A DNA stretch of 36,633 nt from Paenisporosarcina sp. TG20 (GCF_000286315.1 NZ_ALJG01000350.1:1-36633); one strand, 5' to 3'; shown: positions 1-8,773, numbered from the stretch's first letter. Notes: generated by a model from the sequence alone, not told the origin. Made by a program: numbers and translations.

Positions 1-31
1 TTTGGAACACCCTTTTTCTATTTCTATCAAA

Positions 32-1588
32 TTACTTTTTAAGCTGATCATCAAAATAGTTTATGATGCCATTATAAACACCTAATGAGGCTTGTTCTCT
101 AAACTTCTCAGTTGTAACTGCCCGTTCTTCAGAAGGGTTACTTAAGAAACCGAGTTCTATCAGAATAGCATTTTGACGATTCTCACGTAATACAAAATAG
201 TTTCCTGGTTGTGCGCCTCGATCACGTAAGGTAATTTTATTTCCGAGAGATTTGTTAACACTCAATGCCAGTTCCTTTTGATACCCATGGGTGTAATAGG
301 TAGTAAAACCATTTATAGCACTACTATCCGTTGAATCATAATGAACACTTATAAAAGCATCGGCAGCAAATTGATGACTAACTGCAACACGTTTAATTAA
401 ATCGACATAAACGTCGGTGTCCCGTGTCATTACGACTTGTGCACCTGCTGCTTGAAGTTTACTAGCTAGCAATACTGATGTTCGAAGTGTAATTCCTTTT
501 TCATCGGTGCCACGAGCTCCAGTCGTTCCATTATCATTACCCCCATGTCCTGGGTCTATAACAATTGTTAGTCCATTTAAAGTTCCTTTTTTTCTGTCCC
601 CAGTTTGTTGTTGTTGAAGTTCTTTTTTAGATTCATTTGTAGACACAACCCAGTTTGCTATAAAACCTTTTGATCCATCTGGTGTTTGAACTTCATACCA
701 ATCTCCGCTTTGACCAACCGTCTCGAACGATTCGCCAGCGTTTGCACGGTATACTACTTCACTAGATGTGGAAGGTGCAGAGCGTAAGTTTGTACCGTTA
801 TAAACAATGAATAGTGTTTGAGTTTCTAGTGCTTTGTTGTCTTTTGTTTTCTCCGTTTTATCACTCGGGGCTTTAGGGGCAGCAGTTAGAGTCCCATAAA
901 ATGAATATACCCAACCAATTTTCTCTTCTTCAAGCTGGATTTTGATCCAGTTATGTTGCTTTTCAATGATTTTAAAACGCTGGTCTTTGCTTACTGTGGC
1001 AACTATTTTGGCAGTTAAATCAGGTTTAGCACGAACATTTAACTTATCAACAGAAACTTCAAAATGATCGGAATCTGTTCTTTTCGGTTTCACAGATTTT
1101 GAGTCGGTCGTTTGAATGGTAATGTATTCTTTAGCTACAAACCCTTTTATTTGGTTTATTAATATCTCGACCCAATTGCCGTGATCAGCTATCAACGTCG
1201 CTTGATCTCCTGCAGACAGTTGTGTAAGCACAGCGGCATCTAGTGTAGGTTGAGAGCGAACATTCAATCGATCTACCTTAGAAACGATGCGTTGCTCTGT
1301 AGTTTTTTTCGTTTCACCAATTGGTGTAGTGTACCAGGAGGCAACCCACCCTTCAGACACACCGTGCCTAACCTTAAACCATTCGCCTTGTTGTTCAAGT
1401 ACAAGCATTTGATCGCCCTTTTGCAATGAAGCGATGATTGGATAGGCTAGTCCAGGTCCAGATCGCATATTAAGGTTCGAAACTGACGATTGTACATTAT
1501 CTCCATTTGCTTGAGAAGATGAAGGAAGGATAAGTGTTAATAATAGAATAAATGATAAGAAGATTTGTATATTTTTTCGAATTCCCAT
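32..1588 (-). CDS. yrvJ: N-acetylmuramoyl-L-alanine amidase with four SH3b domains
   Basis: This is a secreted peptidoglycan hydrolase of about 518 residues that should cleave the MurNAc-L-Ala bond in the cell wall. It begins with a lysine/arginine-containing signal peptide and hydrophobic core (about residues 1-28). Four bacterial SH3 domains follow (about 31-90, 103-160, 178-235, 257-320), each with an N-(L/M)-R-(S/A)-x-P signature. A C-terminal Amidase_3 domain (about 340-512) shows the zinc-site motifs DPGHGG and SVHYDS and the late catalytic ELGF. I chose the ATG at 1588 because a GAAGGGAGTG ribosome binding site sits just upstream; an ATG 21 bases earlier lacks one. It is divergent from hisS, as in B. 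subtilis yrvJ. The domain calls are firm; the precise physiological role is not. Confidence 0.9.
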   Translation of the reverse strand: MGIRKNIQIFLSFILLLTLILPSSSQANGDNVQSSVSNLNMRSGPGLAYPIIASLQKGDQMLVLEQQGEWFKVRHGVSEGWVASWYTTPIGETKKTTEQRIVSKVDRLNVRSQPTLDAAVLTQLSAGDQATLIADHGNWVEILINQIKGFVAKEYITIQTTDSKSVKPKRTDSDHFEVSVDKLNVRAKPDLTAKIVATVSKDQRFKIIEKQHNWIKIQLEEEKIGWVYSFYGTLTAAPKAPSDKTEKTKDNKALETQTLFIVYNGTNLRSAPSTSSEVVYRANAGESFETVGQSGDWYEVQTPDGSKGFIANWVVSTNESKKELQQQQTGDRKKGTLNGLTIVIDPGHGGNDNGTTGARGTDEKGITLRTSVLLASKLQAAGAQVVMTRDTDVYVDLIKRVAVSHQFAADAFISVHYDSTDSSAINGFTTYYTHGYQKELALSVNKSLGNKITLRDRGAQPGNYFVLRENRQNAILIELGFLSNPSEERAVTTEKFREQASLGVYNGIINYFDDQLKK

Positions 1589-1654
1589 AAAATCACTCCC
1601 TTCATTCATTGTAAAGAGAGTTGATAGGAAAAACTATAGCTTTCTGAAAAAAGA

Positions 1655-1683
1655 TTGACATCTCTGGGTGGAGTCATTATGAT
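1655..1683 (+). promoter_or_regulatory. Vegetative promoter of the hisS-aspS T-box leader
   Basis: A consensus TTGACA (1655-1660) is followed after exactly 17 bases by TATGAT (1678-1683). This is a strong sigma-A type promoter, and the start point at about 1690 fits the beginning of the T-box leader. Confidence 0.8.
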
Positions 1684-1689
1684 AAAGTG

Positions 1690-1976
1690 AAATCAAAAAC
1701 ATTAAAGTGCCCATGACCAAGAAAGTAGCTGTTTAGAACACTGTTAAGAGAGGGAAAGACTTGGCTGAAATCTTTCCTACAGAAGCATTCAGTGAACAAC
1801 ACTTGATAGGCTTTTTGTCGAAACACTTACAAAGGTGTAGTAGGTAAAAACGGAACCGGCCGTTATCCGGATTTGAGAGGGCACAATATTTTTGTGTCAA
1901 CTAGGGTGGAACCGCGGAAGCTTATAAAAAAGCTCTCGTCCCTTGCGTATTTACGCAAGAGGCGAGAGCTTTTTTG
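1690..1976 (+). promoter_or_regulatory. T-box leader of hisS-aspS
   Basis: The T-box antiterminator sequence AGGGTGGAACCGCGG lies at 1903-1917. It is followed by a terminator hairpin (arms AGCTCTCG at 1931 and CGAGAGCT ending at 1970) and a run of T. Uncharged tRNA should bind stem I and the T-box to prevent termination, inducing both synthetase genes. The base of stem I can be placed at 1709-1726 pairing with 1801-1811. The specifier region around 1797-1802 reads CAACAC, so a His codon (CAC) is present, but by the usual spacing AAC (1798-1800) would be read; see findings. Confidence 0.88.
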
Positions 1977-2038
1977 CATTTATAAGTAAGAACAATGGGA
2001 TTTTTGGATATCACTACTTTAATAAAGGAGACGTTAAA

Positions 2039-3334
2039 ATGATCATTAATATACCAAGGGGAACGAAAGATATACTACCAGGTGAAACAGAAAAGTGGCA
2101 TGCAATTGAAGAACTGATACGTGATACATGTCGTTTATTTCAATACAAAGAAATTCGAACTCCTATCTTTGAACATACTGAGCTATTCACTCGTGGCGTT
2201 GGAGATACAACGGATATTGTGCAAAAAGAAATGTACACATTTACTGATAGAGGTGACCGTTCTCTAACACTGAGACCTGAAGGAACCGCATCAGTAGTAC
2301 GTTCATATGTCGAAAATAAATTATTTGGTTTGCCCAATCAACCTGTGAAATTATATTATATGGGACCGATGTTCAGATATGAGCGACAACAAGCAGGTCG
2401 TTTCCGTCAATTCTTCCAGTTTGGAGTAGAGGCTATAGGAAGTAACGATCCAAGCATCGATGCGGAAATTATTGCCTTAGCAATGAATGTTTATAAAAAA
2501 GCTGGGTTGAAAAAGATTAAATTAGTGATTAATTCTCTTGGTGATACTGAGAGTAGAATAGCTCACCGTAATGCATTAATCGATCACTTCTCACCAGCAA
2601 TTAGTCAATTTTGCTCTGATTGTCAAAATCGCCTGCTTAAGAATCCTCTTCGTATTCTTGACTGTAAAGTTGATAGGGAAAATGAGTTAATGGCAAAAGC
2701 TCCAAAACTACCGGATTTTTTAAACGCCGAATCAGCTGCATACTTTAAAAAAGTTAAGCATTATTTAGATATTTTAAATATTAAATATGAAGTCGACCCT
2801 AATTTAGTGCGTGGTCTAGATTATTACAATCACACAGCTTTTGAGATTATGAGTGAAGGCAAAGGGTTTGGTGCGATTTCGACACTTGCTGGTGGGGGCC
2901 GTTATAATGGCTTGGTTGAAGATTTAGGCGGTCCAGAAGTACCAGGTGGAATTGGCTTTGCAATGAGTATAGAAAGATTGTTGTTAGCATTGGAAGCTGA
3001 AGGAGAAATAATAGAGACCACTGATTCACTAGATGTATATGTAGTGGCAATGGGTGAAGCAGCTAAAGATAAAGCCGTATCGTTCGTGTCACTACTACGT
3101 CAAAATAATATTACAGCTGAAATGGATTTTTTGGATCGTAAAGTTAAGGCTCAAATGAAATCAGCCGATCGTTTAAATGCTAAATTTTCAGTTGTCATTG
3201 GAGACAATGAGCTGGAAAGCGGTATCGTTTCATTAAAATACTTAGCAAATGGAAAGCAACAAGATTTAACATTCGAAAAAATTATAGAAGATTTTACTGA
3301 AATCGCATCTAGAGCAATGGAGGAATTAGCATGA
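2039..3334 (+). CDS. hisS: Histidyl-tRNA synthetase
   Basis: This class II synthetase charges tRNA-His with histidine in the cytoplasm. Family signatures are clear: an N-terminal [13 protein letters not shown], motif 2 in the [17 protein letters not shown] segment, the histidine-binding [14 protein letters not shown], and motif 3 around [14 protein letters not shown]-terminal anticodon-binding domain follows (about residues 330-420). Its 431 residues are normal for the family. The reading frame is open back into the T-box terminator, but the ATG at 2039 has an AAAGGAG site 8 bases upstream and gives the expected N-terminus. The gene overlaps aspS by four bases (ATGA), so the two are translationally coupled. 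Confidence 0.97.
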   Translation: MIINIPRGTKDILPGETEKWHAIEELIRDTCRLFQYKEIRTPIFEHTELFTRGVGDTTDIVQKEMYTFTDRGDRSLTLRPEGTASVVRSYVENKLFGLPNQPVKLYYMGPMFRYERQQAGRFRQFFQFGVEAIGSNDPSIDAEIIALAMNVYKKAGLKKIKLVINSLGDTESRIAHRNALIDHFSPAISQFCSDCQNRLLKNPLRILDCKVDRENELMAKAPKLPDFLNAESAAYFKKVKHYLDILNIKYEVDPNLVRGLDYYNHTAFEIMSEGKGFGAISTLAGGGRYNGLVEDLGGPEVPGGIGFAMSIERLLLALEAEGEIIETTDSLDVYVVAMGEAAKDKAVSFVSLLRQNNITAEMDFLDRKVKAQMKSADRLNAKFSVVIGDNELESGIVSLKYLANGKQQDLTFEKIIEDFTEIASRAMEELA

Positions 3335-5118
3335 CAAAACGGACATATCCATGTGGTGAAGTAGCTGAATCAGCAATTGGACAACAAGTAGTATTAAAAG
3401 GATGGGTACAAAAAAGACGTGATCTTGGCGGATTAATATTTGTCGATCTACGTGACCGTTCTGGTATAGTACAGATTATTTTCAATCCTGAAATATCTAA
3501 AGAAGCGTTGACGATTGCCGATAAACTTCGTAATGAGTTTGTGATTGAAGTACACGGTGAAGTAGTACCCCGTCAAGAAGACCGAGTGAATGTGAAAATG
3601 AAAACGGGAAAGATTGAAGTCCAAGTAACGCATGTGGTGATTATTAATGAAGCTAAAAACCCCCCATTTGCAATTGAAAACGAATCTGACGTCAATGAAG
3701 ACCTACGATTAAAGTACCGCTATTTGGATCTTCGACGTCCGGTTATGTATGACATATTTAAAATGCGTTCAGAGGTAACAAAATCAATTCGTCGTTTCTT
3801 AGATGAGGAAACTTTCATTGAGGTTGAAACACCGATATTAACGAAATCTACACCAGAAGGAGCACGTGATTATTTAGTACCAAGTCGTGTTCATGATGGA
3901 GAATTCTATGCTTTACCACAATCTCCTCAATTATTTAAACAAATGTTGATGGTCTCTGGATTTGAAAAGTACTACCAAATTGCTCGTTGTTTCCGCGATG
4001 AAGATTTACGTGCTGACCGTCAACCTGAATTCACTCAAATAGATATGGAAATGAGCTTCATGTCTATGGAAGAAATTCTAGAAATGAATGAACGTATGAT
4101 GAAAAAAATGATGAAAGATGTCAAAGGGATGGATATTGAAACACCATTTCAACGTATGAAATACACAGAAGCTATGGATCGCTTCGGTTCTGATAAACCG
4201 GATGTTCGATTCGGATTAGAGCTACAAGATGTCTCTTCACTTGTTGAACAATCTTCATTCAAAGTATTTGCAGGAGCAGTAGCAGGTGGTGGTCAAGTAA
4301 AAGCTATCAACGTCAAAGGTGCAGCTGAGAATTATTCGAGAAAAGACATCGATGCATTAGGAGAATTTGTTGGACGTCATGGCGCAAAAGGTCTAGCTTG
4401 GTTAAAAGTAGATCCACAAGGATTGAAAGGTCCAATTGCAAAATTCTTTGAAGGTGAAATTGGAGTGGATTTAGCCAAAACACTTAAAGCTGAAGTAGGA
4501 GACTTATTGTTATTTGTTGCTGATAAAAAATCAGTTGTCGCTGATTCACTAGGTGCACTTAGAACCAAGTTAGGTAAAGAACTAGGTCTAATTGATGAAA
4601 GTAAATTTGCTTTTTTATGGGTGATTGACTGGCCATTATTTGAATATGACGAACAAGAAGGTCGCTACTATGCAGCTCATCATCCATTCACAATGCCTTT
4701 TGTTGAAGACATCGATTTAATGGATACTAACCCAGAAAAAGTACGAGCTCAAGCATATGACTTAGTGTTAAATGGATACGAGCTTGGCGGTGGATCATTA
4801 CGAATATATACACGAGATATACAAGAAAAAATGTTTAGTATCCTTGGATTCTCTAAAGAAGATGCAACTGCTCAATTTGGTTTTTTGCTTGAGTCTTTTG
4901 AATATGGAACACCTCCCCATGGTGGAATTGCATTAGGACTAGACCGAATAGTGATGTTATTAGCTGGTCGGAATAATCTACGTGATACGATTGCTTTTCC
5001 AAAAACGGCGAGTGCAAGTGATATATTAACTAAGGCACCTAGTCCAGTTTCAGAGGAACAGTTGAAAGAATTATCGTTAAAAATAAGTCTTCAGAAAAAT
5101 GAAAATTCTTTAAACTAA
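3331..5118 (+). CDS. aspS: Aspartyl-tRNA synthetase, bacterial type
   Basis: This enzyme aspartylates tRNA-Asp. Its 595 residues match the bacterial type: an N-terminal OB-fold anticodon domain ([20 protein letters not shown]), a class II core with motif 2 [18 protein letters not shown], an inserted GAD domain (about 300-420), and motif 3 in [12 protein letters not shown]. Whether it also aspartylates tRNA-Asn (non-discriminating form) cannot be decided from the window. It follows hisS with a four-base overlap and shares its T-box control. The transcript end is not obvious before the 6S RNA promoter. Confidence 0.97.
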   Translation: MTKRTYPCGEVAESAIGQQVVLKGWVQKRRDLGGLIFVDLRDRSGIVQIIFNPEISKEALTIADKLRNEFVIEVHGEVVPRQEDRVNVKMKTGKIEVQVTHVVIINEAKNPPFAIENESDVNEDLRLKYRYLDLRRPVMYDIFKMRSEVTKSIRRFLDEETFIEVETPILTKSTPEGARDYLVPSRVHDGEFYALPQSPQLFKQMLMVSGFEKYYQIARCFRDEDLRADRQPEFTQIDMEMSFMSMEEILEMNERMMKKMMKDVKGMDIETPFQRMKYTEAMDRFGSDKPDVRFGLELQDVSSLVEQSSFKVFAGAVAGGGQVKAINVKGAAENYSRKDIDALGEFVGRHGAKGLAWLKVDPQGLKGPIAKFFEGEIGVDLAKTLKAEVGDLLLFVADKKSVVADSLGALRTKLGKELGLIDESKFAFLWVIDWPLFEYDEQEGRYYAAHHPFTMPFVEDIDLMDTNPEKVRAQAYDLVLNGYELGGGSLRIYTRDIQEKMFSILGFSKEDATAQFGFLLESFEYGTPPHGGIALGLDRIVMLLAGRNNLRDTIAFPKTASASDILTKAPSPVSEEQLKELSLKISLQKNENSLN

Positions 5119-5123
5119 GAGTA

Positions 5124-5152
5124 TTGTATTTCAAAATTGGATATGATAAAAT
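5124..5152 (+). promoter_or_regulatory. Promoter of 6S RNA
   Basis: TTGTAT (5124-5129) and TAAAAT (5147-5152) are separated by 17 bases. They place the start at about 5159, just before the 5' arm of the 6S closing stem. Confidence 0.65.
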
Positions 5153-5159
5153 ACAGGTA

Positions 5160-5348
5160 ACACGAATCCTGATGTGTTCGTTAATTGCCAATCGCTTTGA
5201 CCGAACAATTATATCGTCGGGAATCCTTCTTTTATAATGGCAAACATGCCCCCAGGGGACTTTTAAAGTTATAAAGTGGATACCCACCTGCTGTGAGCGG
5301 GTTCAAAACGATACGCGTTAAAATGACGGCACGATTGGGATTCGTCAT
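5160..5348 (+). ncRNA. ssrS: 6S RNA (6S-1/BsrA type)
   Basis: 6S RNA binds the sigma-A RNA polymerase holoenzyme as a promoter mimic and lowers housekeeping transcription in stationary phase. The intergenic segment has the expected length (about 190 nt), a perfect closing stem (ACGAATCC at 5162-5169 with GGATTCGT at 5338-5345), its own promoter and a following terminator. It lies between aspS and the tcdA homologue, exactly where B. subtilis carries bsrA (6S-1). The internal bubble was not folded in detail. Confidence 0.88.
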
Positions 5349-5361
5349 AAATTATGTATAA

Positions 5362-5398
5362 TCCTTCTAGCTTAATTTAAGCTAGAGGGTTTTTTATT
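5362..5398 (+). terminator. Terminator after 6S RNA
   Basis: The hairpin has arms CCTCTAGCTT-like: CTTCTAGCTTAA (from 5364) pairs with TTAAGCTAGAG, followed by a run of six T ending at about 5396. It closes the 6S transcription unit before tcdA. Confidence 0.8.
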
Positions 5399-5438
5399 GA
5401 GGATAAATTAAACCCACTATAGATTGTGAGGACATATC

Positions 5439-6200
5439 ATGTTACATCAGTTTTCAAGAAATGAATTAGCCGTTGGAACAGAAGGGGTAGACCTTCTAAG
5501 AAGTACAACTGTCGCCATTTTAGGTATTGGAGGCGTCGGGTCATTTGCAGCGGAGGCATGTGCAAGAAGTGGCGTTGGAAAAATTATTCTTGTCGATAAA
5601 GACAATGTAGATATCACGAATATCAATCGTCAACTCGTGGCCTATACGTCAACCGTTGGACGTTCTAAATCTGAAATCATGAAAGAACGTATATTGGATA
5701 TTAACCCAAATTGTGAAGTATATGATTTACACATGTTTTATACAGAAGAAACATTTGAAGAATTTTTTAGTTACAACTTGGATTACGTGATTGATGCTTC
5801 GGATACAATCATCTACAAAGTTCATTTAATGAAAGAGTGCATAGCCCGAAACGTGAAAATTATCTCAAGTATGGGTGCTGCAAATAAAACAGATCCAACA
5901 AAGTTCCAAATTGCAGATATTTCAAAAACACATACGGACCCTTTAGCAAAAATAATTCGTAAAAAACTACGTAAAGAAGGTATTTATAAAGGAATTCCAG
6001 TTGTTTTTTCAGATGAAAGCCCAATAGTTGTTAGACCAGATATAGTAGAAACAGTTGGGAATCCAAATGCTGAAATTCGAAAAGCAAAAATGCCACCATC
6101 ATCAAACGCCTTTGTCCCATCAGTGGCTGGATTAGTCGCAGCAAGCTGGGTAATCAATGATATTACAAGAGAAATTCCAGTAAAACGATTACGTTCATAA
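5439..6200 (+). CDS. tcdA: tRNA threonylcarbamoyladenosine dehydratase
   Basis: This E1/ThiF-like ATP-dependent enzyme converts t6A37 to cyclic t6A in tRNAs that read ANN codons. The N-terminal Rossmann ATP-binding loop GIGGVGSFAAEACARSG is at about residues 30-46. The LVDKDNVDITNINRQ segment and DASDT motif are typical of the family. At 253 residues it matches the B. subtilis YrvM/TcdA size. ATG 5439 was chosen because GTGAGGACATATC precedes it. It stands alone between the 6S RNA terminator and its own terminator. Confidence 0.92.
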   Translation: MLHQFSRNELAVGTEGVDLLRSTTVAILGIGGVGSFAAEACARSGVGKIILVDKDNVDITNINRQLVAYTSTVGRSKSEIMKERILDINPNCEVYDLHMFYTEETFEEFFSYNLDYVIDASDTIIYKVHLMKECIARNVKIISSMGAANKTDPTKFQIADISKTHTDPLAKIIRKKLRKEGIYKGIPVVFSDESPIVVRPDIVETVGNPNAEIRKAKMPPSSNAFVPSVAGLVAASWVINDITREIPVKRLRS

Positions 6201-6205
6201 AAAAA

Positions 6206-6257
6206 TAGGCTGACCCTAAGAGTTGAAGAAATTTGACTAGTGGTCGGCTTTTTTTAT
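6206..6257 (+). terminator. Terminator after tcdA
   Basis: GGCTGACC (6208-6215) pairs with GGTCGGCT (6242-6249) with two G-U pairs, followed by a run of seven T. Confidence 0.7.
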
Positions 6258-6478
6258 TGGGTTTGACAACTACATGGAGGATAGAAATAGACTTGGGCAA
6301 AAATGATGAAAATAGCCGATTAATCAATCTTAAAGAGGGGGCAACTCATCAAAAGTGGACGAGTACTGCTAATGGGTTATTTTGAAGATGCTTTTTTTAG
6401 AAGTATTACTGTTTTGAATAACGATTTGTTGCAAGAAGAACCGCGATTCGGGCAACTTTTTGTCCAACAAAGTATTTC
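6258..6478. other. Gene-free flank of the repeat region
   Basis: No convincing gene was found here. A TTGACA lies at 6263-6268 but no good -10 follows at the right distance. Near the right end there are degenerate relatives of the array unit: GTTGCAAG at 6428 and GGGCAACTTTTT at about 6450. This suggests that the array was once longer on this side. Confidence 0.5.
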
Positions 6479-6566
6479 GTTGCAACTTTCTAGGATTGGT
6501 TGCAACTTTCGGTATTTGGTTGCAACTATTGAAATTTGGTTGCAACTTTCTAGATTTCGTTGCAAC
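6479..6566. repeat. GTTGCAAC array 1 (five units, 20-bp period)
   Basis: The self-complementary octamer GTTGCAAC starts at 6479, 6499, 6519, 6539 and 6559, an exact 20-bp period. The 12-base spacers are related but not identical (TTTCTAGGATTG, TTTCGGTATTTG, TATTGAAATTTG, TTTCTAGATTTC). Because 20 is not a multiple of three and all frames cycle, coding is unlikely. Confidence 0.95.
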
Positions 6567-6716
6567 TAACCAATTATCTCCTAATTCTACACGATTTCTT
6601 TCACAAAAAACGCAGCCCTTCGCGTATGCGTAGGGCTGCCTAATTATGTTTTATGATTCGACTTAACTTTGTTTAATCGAATCTTCATCGTGAGATTGCG
6701 GACTAAAAAGTATTTC
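6567..6716. repeat. Inter-array unit 1 with terminator-like hairpin
   Basis: This 150-base segment begins TAACCAATTATCTCC and ends AAAAAGTATTTC, and recurs after each array. It holds a hairpin at 6612-6639 (arms GCAGCCCT and AGGGCTGC plus an inner CGC/GCG). On the minus strand the hairpin is followed by TTTTTT, so it would work as an intrinsic terminator in the rarA direction. A second weak hairpin pairs GATTCG with CGAATC at about 6656-6683. Confidence 0.85.
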
Positions 6717-6884
6717 GTTGCAACTTTCTTAGATTCGTTGCAACTTTCTTAGATTCGTTGCAACTTTCGGGATTTGGTTGCAACTATTGCAATTTGGTTG
6801 CAACTTTCTCGATTTCGTTGCAACTTTCTGGATCTGGTTGCAACTATTGCAATTTCGTTGCAACTTTCTCGTTTTCGTTGCAAC
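6717..6884. repeat. GTTGCAAC array 2 (nine units, 20-bp period)
   Basis: The octamer starts at 6717, 6737, 6757, 6777, 6797, 6817, 6837, 6857 and 6877 without any departure from 20 bp. Spacer types recur in an order shared with the other arrays (TTTCGGGATTTG, then TATTGCAATTTG, then TTTCTCGATTTC). The TATTGCAATTT spacers carry a second related palindrome, ATTGCAAT. Confidence 0.95.
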
Positions 6885-7052
6885 TAACCAATTACCTCCT
6901 AATTCCTACACGATTTCTTTCACAAAAAACGCAGCCCTTCGCGTATGCGTCGGGCTGCCTAATTATGTTTTAACTTTGACTTAACAATTACAAGTACCAT
7001 GTGTTTTCTGTATTTAATCTTCATCGTGAGATTGCGGACTAAAAAGTATTTC
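6885..7052. repeat. Inter-array unit 2 with terminator-like hairpin
   Basis: This is a diverged second copy of the 6567-6716 segment. The hairpin is at 6931-6958, with the T run again on the minus strand. The central portion (about 6970-7015) differs from copy 1, whereas the ends TAACCAATTA and AAAAAGTATTTC are conserved. Confidence 0.85.
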
Positions 7053-7140
7053 GTTGCAACTTTCTTAGTTTGGTTGCAACTTTCGGGATTTGGTTGCAAC
7101 TATTGCAATTTCGTTGCAACTTTCTCGTTTTCGTTGCAAC
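7053..7140. repeat. GTTGCAAC array 3 (five units, 20-bp period)
   Basis: The octamer starts at 7053, 7073, 7093, 7113 and 7133. The last three spacers (TTTCGGGATTTG, TATTGCAATTTC, TTTCTCGTTTTC) nearly repeat part of array 2, which indicates duplication of blocks as well as of single units. Confidence 0.95.
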
Positions 7141-7313
7141 TAACCAATTATCTCCTAATCATTCGCGATTTCTTTCACAAAAAACGCAGCCTTTCGCGTA
7201 TGCGTAGGGCTGACTAATTATGTTTTGTACTTTGGCTTAACTTTGTTGAATCGAATCTTCATTGCGAGGTTGCGAACTGTAAGGTATTTCGTTATTAAAC
7301 TAACCAATTACTC
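7141..7313. repeat. Inter-array unit 3 and collapsed fourth array
   Basis: This is a third copy of the inter-array segment, with a weaker hairpin at about 7186-7212. It ends in GTATTTC, directly followed by GTTATTAAAC and then TAACCAATTA (about 7284-7310). That is the same left and right border as the other arrays with only one decayed unit between them. Confidence 0.75.
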
Positions 7314-7327
7314 CCGCTTTCTTATAC

Positions 7328-7362
7328 AAAAAAATCCTGAGTCACTCGCCAGCAACTCAGGA
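7328..7362 (-). terminator. Terminator of rarA
   Basis: Read on the minus strand, TCCTGAGT (7362-7355) pairs with ACTCAGGA (7342-7335) and is followed by a run of seven T (7334-7328). The upstream arm overlaps the rarA stop codon. Confidence 0.85.
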
Positions 7363-8643
7363 CTTCTTAAATGATTCTATTTTTTGATAAATACCTGCCA
7401 GTTTCTTTTCTTCCCCAGCAAGAACAGGAGTATAGAACTTCGAGTTAACTAGGTTATCGGGTAAGTAAGTTTGATTAACCCATCCACCGAATGATCCAAT
7501 GGGCGTGTTGTGTGGGTATACATATCCGCCGTGTCCTAGCGCCGCAGCACCCTCGTAATGGGTATCTTTTAAATGACTAGGGATATCACCAACTTTTCCA
7601 GCATGAATTGAAGCTATAGCTGCGTCAAGAGCTTTGTAAGCAGAGTTTGATTTCTCTGATAAACACATCTCTACAACGGCACTTGCTAGAGGAATACGTG
7701 CCTCTGGTAGTCCTAGCCGTTCTGCGGCTTGAATACTAGCGAGCACATGCGCACCAACAGAAGGATTGGCTAAGCCAATGTCTTCGTATGCCATCACAAG
7801 TAACCGTCTAGAAACAGCAACTAAATCACCATTTTCTAGTAAATGGGCCAAGTAATACATGGCAGCATTAACGTCACTTCCACGAACGGATTTTTGCAAA
7901 GCTGACAATAGGTTGTAGAAATGAGAACCTTTTTTATCACCAAAGACCCCAATACGATCGACCAAATTTTGAAGCAATGCATCATCAATAGTTGTCACAC
8001 CGTCTTCTTCATCCGATGCCGAGACGACAGATTCAAGAAGTGTTAAGGCTTTTCGTGCATCGCCATTTGCCGATTCAGCAATTTTCATTTGTTGTTCTTT
8101 GGTGATAACAATCTTTTGTAAGCCAAGTCCACGTTCTTCATCCGTCAACGCGCGTTGTATAAGCATAAATAAATCGTCAGCATTTAAACGTTTAAGTTGT
8201 TTAATTTCACCACAACGAGAACGAATAGCAGGGTTCACATCATGAAAAGGATTTTCAGTTGTCGCTCCAATTAATACGATCGCTCCACTTTCTACATGGG
8301 GTAGCAAAGTATCTTGTTGAAGTTTATTAAAACGGTGGATTTCATCTAAAAATAATAAGACTTTTCCAGTTATACGAGATTCGTTTACTACGTCCTCTAT
8401 ATCTTTCTTTCCAGAGCGTGTAGCGTTAAGTGGAATAAAAGGTAGATTACTAGTGCCAGCAATAGCAAAGGCTATCGATGTTTTTCCAATCCCGGGTTCA
8501 CCGTATAACAACATGGATGGGACATGCCCATTAGCAATCATTTTATATAAAGGTGTGTGTTCTCCAATTATGTCTTGCTGACCTGCGATTTCATTTAATT
8601 TTTTCGGTCTCATCCGATATGCAAGTGGTTCGTTTCGCACCAT
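7357..8643 (-). CDS. rarA: Replication-associated recombination ATPase RarA
   Basis: This AAA+ clamp-loader-like ATPase (MgsA/WRNIP1 family) acts at stalled replication forks. The protein of about 428 residues has Walker A GEPGIGKT (about residues 50-57), Walker B LLFLDEIHR, sensor 1 GATTENP, and the C-terminal tetramerisation region with AMYYLAHLLENGD and HYEGAAALGHGGYVYPHN. I chose ATG 8643 because AGGAGGTGC lies just upstream; an in-frame GTG two codons earlier sits inside that site. It is divergent from cymR, as yrvN is in B. subtilis. Confidence 0.95.
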   Translation of the reverse strand: MVRNEPLAYRMRPKKLNEIAGQQDIIGEHTPLYKMIANGHVPSMLLYGEPGIGKTSIAFAIAGTSNLPFIPLNATRSGKKDIEDVVNESRITGKVLLFLDEIHRFNKLQQDTLLPHVESGAIVLIGATTENPFHDVNPAIRSRCGEIKQLKRLNADDLFMLIQRALTDEERGLGLQKIVITKEQQMKIAESANGDARKALTLLESVVSASDEEDGVTTIDDALLQNLVDRIGVFGDKKGSHFYNLLSALQKSVRGSDVNAAMYYLAHLLENGDLVAVSRRLLVMAYEDIGLANPSVGAHVLASIQAAERLGLPEARIPLASAVVEMCLSEKSNSAYKALDAAIASIHAGKVGDIPSHLKDTHYEGAAALGHGGYVYPHNTPIGSFGGWVNQTYLPDNLVNSKFYTPVLAGEEKKLAGIYQKIESFKKS

Positions 8644-8675
8644 GAGCACCTCCTAAATTAGTACATTTGTTCTCT

Positions 8676-8704
8676 AGTATACTTGTTGTAATGTAAAAAG
8701 TCAT
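8676..8704 (-). promoter_or_regulatory. Promoter of rarA
   Basis: On the minus strand, ATGACT (8704-8699) and TATACT (8681-8676) are 17 bases apart. The -10 is good and the -35 matches the consensus at four positions. Confidence 0.55.
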
Positions 8705-8728
8705 TTCACAGGTGAATGGTTGGAAATG

Positions 8729-8737
8729 TGCTATACT
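8729..8737 (+). promoter_or_regulatory. Extended -10 promoter of cymR
   Basis: TGCTATACT at 8729-8737 is an extended -10 element. No good -35 is present at the correct spacing, which is normal for this promoter type. It lies 37 bases before the chosen cymR start and back-to-back with the rarA promoter. Confidence 0.5.
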
Positions 8738-8773
8738 AGACATGAATTTATTGGATTCTTCGAGGTGAATAAT

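Noticed and set aside
1943-2038. N-terminal extension of HisS
   Set aside because: The frame is open but runs through the T-box terminator; the ATG at 2039 has the ribosome binding site and the family N-terminus.
6479-7140. CRISPR array
   Set aside because: The constant part is only 8 bases, the 12-base spacers are related to each other, and no cas genes are nearby.
6372-7217. Small open frames across the GTTGCAAC arrays (60-72 codons)
   Set aside because: They arise from the 20-bp repeat read in rotating frames, lack ribosome binding sites, and include hairpin DNA; their amino acid repeats simply mirror the DNA repeat.
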